From: CAIQOK01 sp043781315
GTDB lineage: Bacteria > Verrucomicrobiota > Verrucomicrobiia > Limisphaerales > CAIQOK01
Assembly (NCBI GenBank): GCA_043781315.1
Contig: JAYWBR010000096.1
Coordinates: 1-20,214 of the forward strand
Length of the DNA stretch: 20,214 nucleotides
Direction of reading: 5' to 3'
Shown: positions 16,278 to 20,214 of the stretch, in pieces
Position numbering within the stretch: the stretch's first letter is position 1
Layout: the number at the start of each line of letters is the position of its first letter
Position numbers and translations under genes: made by a program
Notes under the pieces: generated by a model
The model's database searches: none
What the model saw: the letters and a program-made list of their open reading frames with translations, nothing else
Told to the model about the DNA's origin: nothing

Positions 16278-17450
16278 ATGCCGACGTTGACCATTCAGCT
16301 TCCGAACCTGCCGCCGGTGGATCACATTCTCCGCGAGGAGATGATGACCATCGGGCGGATGAAGGGTAACACGATCGCGCTGGACGACGCGTCGGTTTCC
16401 GTTTCGCACGCCAAGATCACGCGCAAGGGGGTCGAGTTTTTTCTCAAGGACTTGAACTCCACCAACGGTACGATGCTCAACGGCCAGTCCATCAACGAGG
16501 CGCGGCTCAAGGATGGCGATCAGGTGAAGTTCGGCGAGGTCATCGCGATCTACCGTTCGGAGCCAGAATTTATTTCCACCACGCCGGGAGTGGTTCCCGC
16601 TGCGGCAGCCGCTCCGTCATCGCAGCCCACCGTTGCTCCCACTATCCAGCCGGCCACGCCGCCGCCCGCCGTGGCCGCGACCGCTTTTGTTTCCAAACGT
16701 CTGGCCGTGCAGGCGGCCCAACCTGCTGCGCCGGCTCCGGTGGCGGGCTTGAGTTCGCAGACCGTGCGGACGGTTCGCAGCCCGAAAAAGCAGCCGGCCT
16801 GGCAGATGCCGGCGGCCATCGGCGCGGTGGCCTTGGTGGTTGGAGTGGTGCTCTGGGCATTATTTTTCAAAGTCGGTGAGCTGGCTCCAAAACCAGCCCC
16901 AGTCACGAATTCGCCGCCGGCTGCCGCTGCCGCGAAAAATCCGTCACCGGCCAGTCCCGTGGGAAATGGAACGGCGCGGCCCGCTGCCGGCCCGGTTAAG
17001 AAAACGGTTGCCGGTGGGACGGACGATCGGAGCCTGGCGGATTTGAAGAAGGCGTTGAAATCGGCCGATCCGGCGGAACGTCGGAAAGCGGCGGCGAAGT
17101 TGCGGGAAATGGGCGGCGGTGTCAAAGACGCATTGCCGGAACTGCGCGCCGCCTTGAACGATTCGGATTCCGACGTTCGCATGTGGGCGGCGCTGGCGCT
17201 CATCAACAACAAATCCTACGACAAGGCCACCATTCCGATCTTGATCCAGGTCTTGCAAAACGACAACACGATGCTCCGCCAGATCTCCTGCCTGTCGCTG
17301 GCCTTGATTCCTTACGAGGACGCCGACAAGGACAAAGTTGTTGCGGCGCTGTCCGACACGGCGACCAAGGATGAAGATGAAGAGGTCAGAAAGGCGGCGG
17401 TGTCCGCGCTGAAAATCATCGCGCCCGAAGCCGTGGCGGCGGGTAAGTAA
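16278..17450 (+). CDS. FHA domain - transmembrane - HEAT repeat protein
   Basis: 390 residues. The N-terminal FHA domain (about 20-95) has the phosphothreonine-binding signature: GR (26-27), SVSHAKI (41-47) and LNSTNGTMLNG (59-69). A long Ala/Pro-rich linker (100-175) leads to one membrane helix (about 177-197, AIGAVALVVGVVLWALFF). A second Ala/Pro-rich linker (200-245) is followed by HEAT-like helical repeats (about 252-388; SLADLKKALKSADPAERRKAA, LRAALNDSDSDVRMWAALALI). The FHA domain should be cytoplasmic and the repeats periplasmic, as the positive-inside rule allows (RSPKK before the helix). Its position 90 bp downstream of a Ser/Thr kinase suggests it reads phosphothreonine made by that kinase. 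The next gene converges with only 3 bp between stop codons. Confidence 0.9.
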   Translation: MPTLTIQLPNLPPVDHILREEMMTIGRMKGNTIALDDASVSVSHAKITRKGVEFFLKDLNSTNGTMLNGQSINEARLKDGDQVKFGEVIAIYRSEPEFISTTPGVVPAAAAAPSSQPTVAPTIQPATPPPAVAATAFVSKRLAVQAAQPAAPAPVAGLSSQTVRTVRSPKKQPAWQMPAAIGAVALVVGVVLWALFFKVGELAPKPAPVTNSPPAAAAAKNPSPASPVGNGTARPAAGPVKKTVAGGTDDRSLADLKKALKSADPAERRKAAAKLREMGGGVKDALPELRAALNDSDSDVRMWAALALINNKSYDKATIPILIQVLQNDNTMLRQISCLSLALIPYEDADKDKVVAALSDTATKDEDEEVRKAAVSALKIIAPEAVAAGK

Positions 17451-17453
17451 AAT

Positions 17454-18299
17454 TCAAGCCAACGCCTGCCGCAGCCGGCGGATGTTGGCTTCGATGCGGC
17501 GGACGTACTCGTTCGGCCCGTGCGGGTGCGGCAGATTTAAGAAGCGATGCACGCCGCCGAAGTCGCGCTCCAGCTTGGGTTGGACGTATTTTTCCCAGAA
17601 CCCCGCCGTCTTCCGGGTCAGGTCTTCCGCGCTGGCGTAAGTGGCCACGAAGGATTTGTCGTCATGGGAGAAGCGCGCCGCCTCGACAAATTCCCGGTAG
17701 AGCGCCGGCAGTTTTTCCACGTAATCATCCGCCGCCATTTGCCCGAGCAGGTCGGCCGTGCCGAGCGCGTGGCCGACGATTTTTTCCAGCTCGTTTTGAA
17801 AGGCGATCGTGCCCAGCACCGAATCCACGCCGGTGCAGCTGATCATGTTTTGAACCGCCAGAATGTCGGCGGCCGGAAAACCCTTGCCGCGCAAAAATTC
17901 GCCGGCGAATTCCGTGCTGCGCGCGACGTGCGTGATGGTGTACTTCGCGCCGGTGCCGTCGTTGTCGCCCCGGCGTTTCAAATACCCGGTGTCGTGCAGT
18001 AGAATGGCGAGGATGCCCAGTTGGAAATAATGCTCGGACACCGGCGGAACCGCCCCCGCCTGGTGGTGCCCGTGCAGCAGGCGCGCCATGCACAGCGCGC
18101 CTTGCAGCGTGTGTTCAAAGTCGTGGTAGGGCGCATCAATCGGCTGGTAATCCTCATGCCGGCCGGTGAAGCAGTCACCCGCCCAGCCGAACACGCGCGC
18201 AACAAACCGCGCGTCCCCGGTCGGAAAGCACGCACGGTAGGCGGCGGCCACTTCCGCCTCGACGGCCGCCGGATTTTTTGTGACAACTGGCAGATGCAT
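17454..18299 (-). CDS. HD-domain phosphohydrolase
   Basis: 281 residues from the ATG giving MHLPVVTKNP. Metal-binding residues of an HD fold are visible: His59 and His63 (PYHDFEHTLQ), His102-Asp103 (ILLHDTGYL) and a candidate Asp183 (GTADLLGQM). The HxxxH...HD pattern with helical sequence around it recalls cyclic-nucleotide phosphodiesterases and other HD phosphohydrolases, but the substrate cannot be named from sequence. It has no signal peptide or membrane segment and should be cytoplasmic. An in-frame extension to 18377 would overlap most of the divergent promoter gap and is less likely. The fucosidase gene is divergent 81 bp away; the FHA gene converges on it. Confidence 0.82.
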   Translation of the reverse strand: MHLPVVTKNPAAVEAEVAAAYRACFPTGDARFVARVFGWAGDCFTGRHEDYQPIDAPYHDFEHTLQGALCMARLLHGHHQAGAVPPVSEHYFQLGILAILLHDTGYLKRRGDNDGTGAKYTITHVARSTEFAGEFLRGKGFPAADILAVQNMISCTGVDSVLGTIAFQNELEKIVGHALGTADLLGQMAADDYVEKLPALYREFVEAARFSHDDKSFVATYASAEDLTRKTAGFWEKYVQPKLERDFGGVHRFLNLPHPHGPNEYVRRIEANIRRLRQALA

Positions 18300-18380
18300 G
18301 TGCCGGCAAATATAGAAGAGGCATTTCCGGCTTGCACGCAATTTCAGTACGCCGGTGGCAAATCCGTTGTCCGTCAAACT

Positions 18381-20045
18381 ATGAATGCAACAAAATATAT
18401 TCTGAGCCTGATCGTGGGTGTTTCACCGGGGATGATCCGGGCGGCGGGAATTTCCTCCGCGTTGACGCCCACGGTGATCGTGAGCACCCAAGCCGAGCCG
18501 GTGGCGGCGGGACCGTTTGCGCCGACCTGGGAGTCGCTCAAGCAGTATCAGACGCCGGAATGGTTTCGCGATGCGAAGTTCGGCATCTGGGCGCACTGGG
18601 GCGCGCAGTGCCAGCCCGAGGACGGCGACTGGTATGCGCGCGAGATGTATCTGACCGATGGTGCCAAATATAAATTCCACCTCGCGCACTACGGCCATCC
18701 CTCCACCAATGGTTTCAAGGACGTGATCCACGAGTGGAAGGCCGAGAAGTGGAATCCCGACAAGCTGCTCGCGCTCTACAAACGCGCGGGCGCGCAATAC
18801 TTTTTTGCGCTCGCCAACCACCACGACAATTTTGACAACTGGGATTCGAAATATCAGCCGTGGAATTCCGTGAAGCTCGGCCCGCAAAAAGATTTGATCG
18901 GCGGCTGGGCGAAAGCAGCCCGGAAAAACGGCCTGCGTTTCGGCGTCAGCGTTCACGCCGCCCACGCGTGGACGTGGTACGAACCGGCCCAAGGCGCGGA
19001 CAAGGTCGGCCCGTTCGCCGGCCTCCCGTATGACGGCAAACTTACCAAGGCGGACGGCCAGGGCCAGTGGTGGGACGGTTTGGATCCCCAGGATTTGTAT
19101 GCGCAATACCACGGCCCCTCGGCCGGTTTTGAAAAGGGAAGTTCGATCAATACACGGTGGAACTGGGGCAACGGCGCGAGCCAGCCGAACGCCGCGTATT
19201 GCGAAAAGTTTTACAACCGGACGATGGATCTCATCAACAAATATCAGCCCGACCTGGTTTATTTTGACGACACGGCCTTGCCGCTCTGGCCGGTGAGCGA
19301 CGCCGGTTTGAAGATTGCCGCGCACTTTTACAATAACAACATGGCGCACCATCGCGGCAGTAACGAGGCGGTGCTGTTCGGCAAAATTCTCGACGAGGAA
19401 CAGCAGCAGTGCATGGCGTGGGACATCGAGCGCGGCGTCAGCCCGACGATTGTGCCGCATCCGTGGCAGACCGACACCTGCATCGGCGGCTGGCATTATG
19501 ACCGCGCCCTTTACGACCGGAACCGCTACAAGAGCACGAAGACCGTCATTCACATGCTCGCCGACATCGTGAGCAAGAACGGCAATCTGCTGCTGAACAT
19601 TCCGGTGCGCGGCGACGGAACCATTGATGAAAAGGAACTGGCCGTGGTGGAAGGCATCGCGGGCTGGATGGGCGTCAACAAGGAGGCCATCTTTGGCACG
19701 CGCCCGTGGAAAACCTTCGGCGAAGGCCCGGCGTCGGCGGGGGCGGCGTTAAGCGCGCAAGGTTTCAACGAGGGCAGGGGCAAGCCCACGACGGCGGCGG
19801 ATTTTCGTTTCACGGCGAAGGGGCGGGTGATTTACGCCATTGAACTGGGCTGGCCGACCAATGCGGTGGCGATCAAGTCCCTCGGCAAATCCGCCGGCCT
19901 GCTCGCCGGGGACATTCGTAAAATCGAATTGTTGGGGAGCCGCGAAAAAATCAAATGGTCGCAGACTGGTGATGCACTGACGATCGAAGCGCCGAAAAAA
20001 ATGCCGAGCGACTTGGCGATTGTTTTCAAGGTGACGACTCAATGA
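18381..20045 (+). CDS. Alpha-L-fucosidase, GH29
   Basis: 554 residues from the ATG giving MNATKYILSLIVGVSPGM; the first ~42 residues look like a weak, rather long signal sequence. The GH29 barrel starts at TPEWFRDAKFGIWAHWG (58-74), with LANHHDNFDNWDSK (144-157) as a substrate-binding loop and Asp296 in PDLVYFDD as the expected retaining nucleophile by family comparison. The acid/base is not conserved in position within GH29 and I do not assign it. SKNGNLLLNIPVRGDGTID (398-416) is a typical GH29 segment near the barrel end, followed by a C-terminal beta-sandwich. It should release alpha-linked L-fucose from glycans outside the cytoplasm. The open frame extends upstream to 18021, but that part is antisense to the HD gene. 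No clear Shine-Dalgarno sequence is seen. Confidence 0.93.
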   Translation: MNATKYILSLIVGVSPGMIRAAGISSALTPTVIVSTQAEPVAAGPFAPTWESLKQYQTPEWFRDAKFGIWAHWGAQCQPEDGDWYAREMYLTDGAKYKFHLAHYGHPSTNGFKDVIHEWKAEKWNPDKLLALYKRAGAQYFFALANHHDNFDNWDSKYQPWNSVKLGPQKDLIGGWAKAARKNGLRFGVSVHAAHAWTWYEPAQGADKVGPFAGLPYDGKLTKADGQGQWWDGLDPQDLYAQYHGPSAGFEKGSSINTRWNWGNGASQPNAAYCEKFYNRTMDLINKYQPDLVYFDDTALPLWPVSDAGLKIAAHFYNNNMAHHRGSNEAVLFGKILDEEQQQCMAWDIERGVSPTIVPHPWQTDTCIGGWHYDRALYDRNRYKSTKTVIHMLADIVSKNGNLLLNIPVRGDGTIDEKELAVVEGIAGWMGVNKEAIFGTRPWKTFGEGPASAGAALSAQGFNEGRGKPTTAADFRFTAKGRVIYAIELGWPTNAVAIKSLGKSAGLLAGDIRKIELLGSREKIKWSQTGDALTIEAPKKMPSDLAIVFKVTTQ

Positions 20046-20078
20046 AGCCGTCCGGCGGTAGTTTTTTGAGAGCGTTGA

Positions 20079-20117
20079 CCGGGCGGGTTCACGCGTGTCG
20101 AAATTGAACCCGCCCGG
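20079..20117. terminator. Stem-loop between convergent genes, possible bidirectional terminator
   Basis: A 13-bp perfect stem (CCGGGCGGGTTCA at 20079-20091, complement at 20105-20117) with a 13-nt loop lies between the fucosidase stop and the stop of the minus-strand gene. No T run directly follows on either strand, so termination by itself is not certain. Confidence 0.5.
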
Positions 20118-20129
20118 AAATTCGGGGGG

Positions 20130-20214
20130 TTACCGGAGCAGCGACATGCTGTGGTTGCCGCGGGCGGCGATGGCTTGCACGCCGTCGAGATGCGCCGGGG
20201 TCTGGAGCTGGCCG
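20130..20214 (-). CDS. C-terminal end of an RCC1-repeat protein (cut by window edge)
   Basis: Only the last 27 codons and the TAA stop are inside the window. They read GQLQTPAHLDGVQAIAARGN followed by HSMSLLR, the typical end of an RCC1-type beta-propeller repeat (pattern P..L..V..IAAG..HSLAL). The repeat family is common in secreted or surface proteins of this kind of bacterium. Nothing more can be said about the full protein. Confidence 0.7.
   Translation of the reverse strand, partial: GQLQTPAHLDGVQAIAARGNHSMSLLR

Noticed and set aside
18021..18380. 120-codon N-terminal extension of the fucosidase frame
   Set aside because: The extension is antisense to the HD gene and precedes a good ATG with a signal-like sequence.
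18423..19553. Open frame (376 codons) opposite the fucosidase
   Set aside because: Antisense shadow of a clear GH29 gene with no domain of its own.

Overview
The window is GC-rich, densely coded chromosomal DNA that best fits a Verrucomicrobiota bacterium, perhaps of the Pedosphaera/Limisphaerales group. This is inferred from gene content: secreted GH27 and GH29 glycosidases with NPCBM, F5/8-type and Ig-like modules, a PEP-CTERM protein, an RCC1-repeat protein end, and a zinc-ribbon Ser/Thr kinase joined to an ECF sigma factor. No rRNA, tRNA, CRISPR array, transposase, integrase or phage gene was seen.

Layout, left to right. Positions 1-777 hold the 3' part of a GH27-type alpha-galactosidase. 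It converges on a complete multidomain GH27 alpha-galactosidase (1133-3616, minus). The 355 bp between them are filled with hairpins and a 200-bp inverted-repeat element. A stand-alone receiver protein (3771-4187), signal peptidase I (4407-4958), methionyl-tRNA synthetase (5169-6722) and a secreted alpha/beta-hydrolase-like protein (6729-8642) follow on the plus strand. A two-gene phosphorelay lies on the minus strand: a soluble hybrid histidine kinase (9864-12344), translationally coupled to a REC-Hpt-REC regulator (8664-9860). Next are a PEP-CTERM protein (12569-13156), a membrane fatty acid desaturase (13175-14227, minus), a Ser/Thr kinase fused to a truncated ECF sigma factor (14394-16187), an FHA-TM-HEAT protein (16278-17450), an HD phosphohydrolase (17454-18299, minus), a GH29 alpha-L-fucosidase (18381-20045), and the C-terminus of an RCC1-repeat protein (20130-20214, minus).

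Functional themes: galactose- and fucose-containing glycans are degraded by secreted enzymes, which need the Sec/signal peptidase route. Two signalling modules are present, a His-Asp phosphorelay and a Ser/Thr kinase-sigma-FHA module. Housekeeping genes are interspersed.

The most unusual content is a set of palindromic or simple repeats sitting inside open coding sequence. A 69-73 nt element with perfect 23-24 bp arms occurs twice, once ahead of the signal peptide of the hydrolase-like gene and once in the activation segment of the kinase. A 150-nt palindromic element interrupts the same kinase upstream. A four-copy heptamer lies inside metG. Together with the kinase-sigma fusion, these suggest a genome where palindromic repeats enter genes in frame and are tolerated as extra peptide segments.
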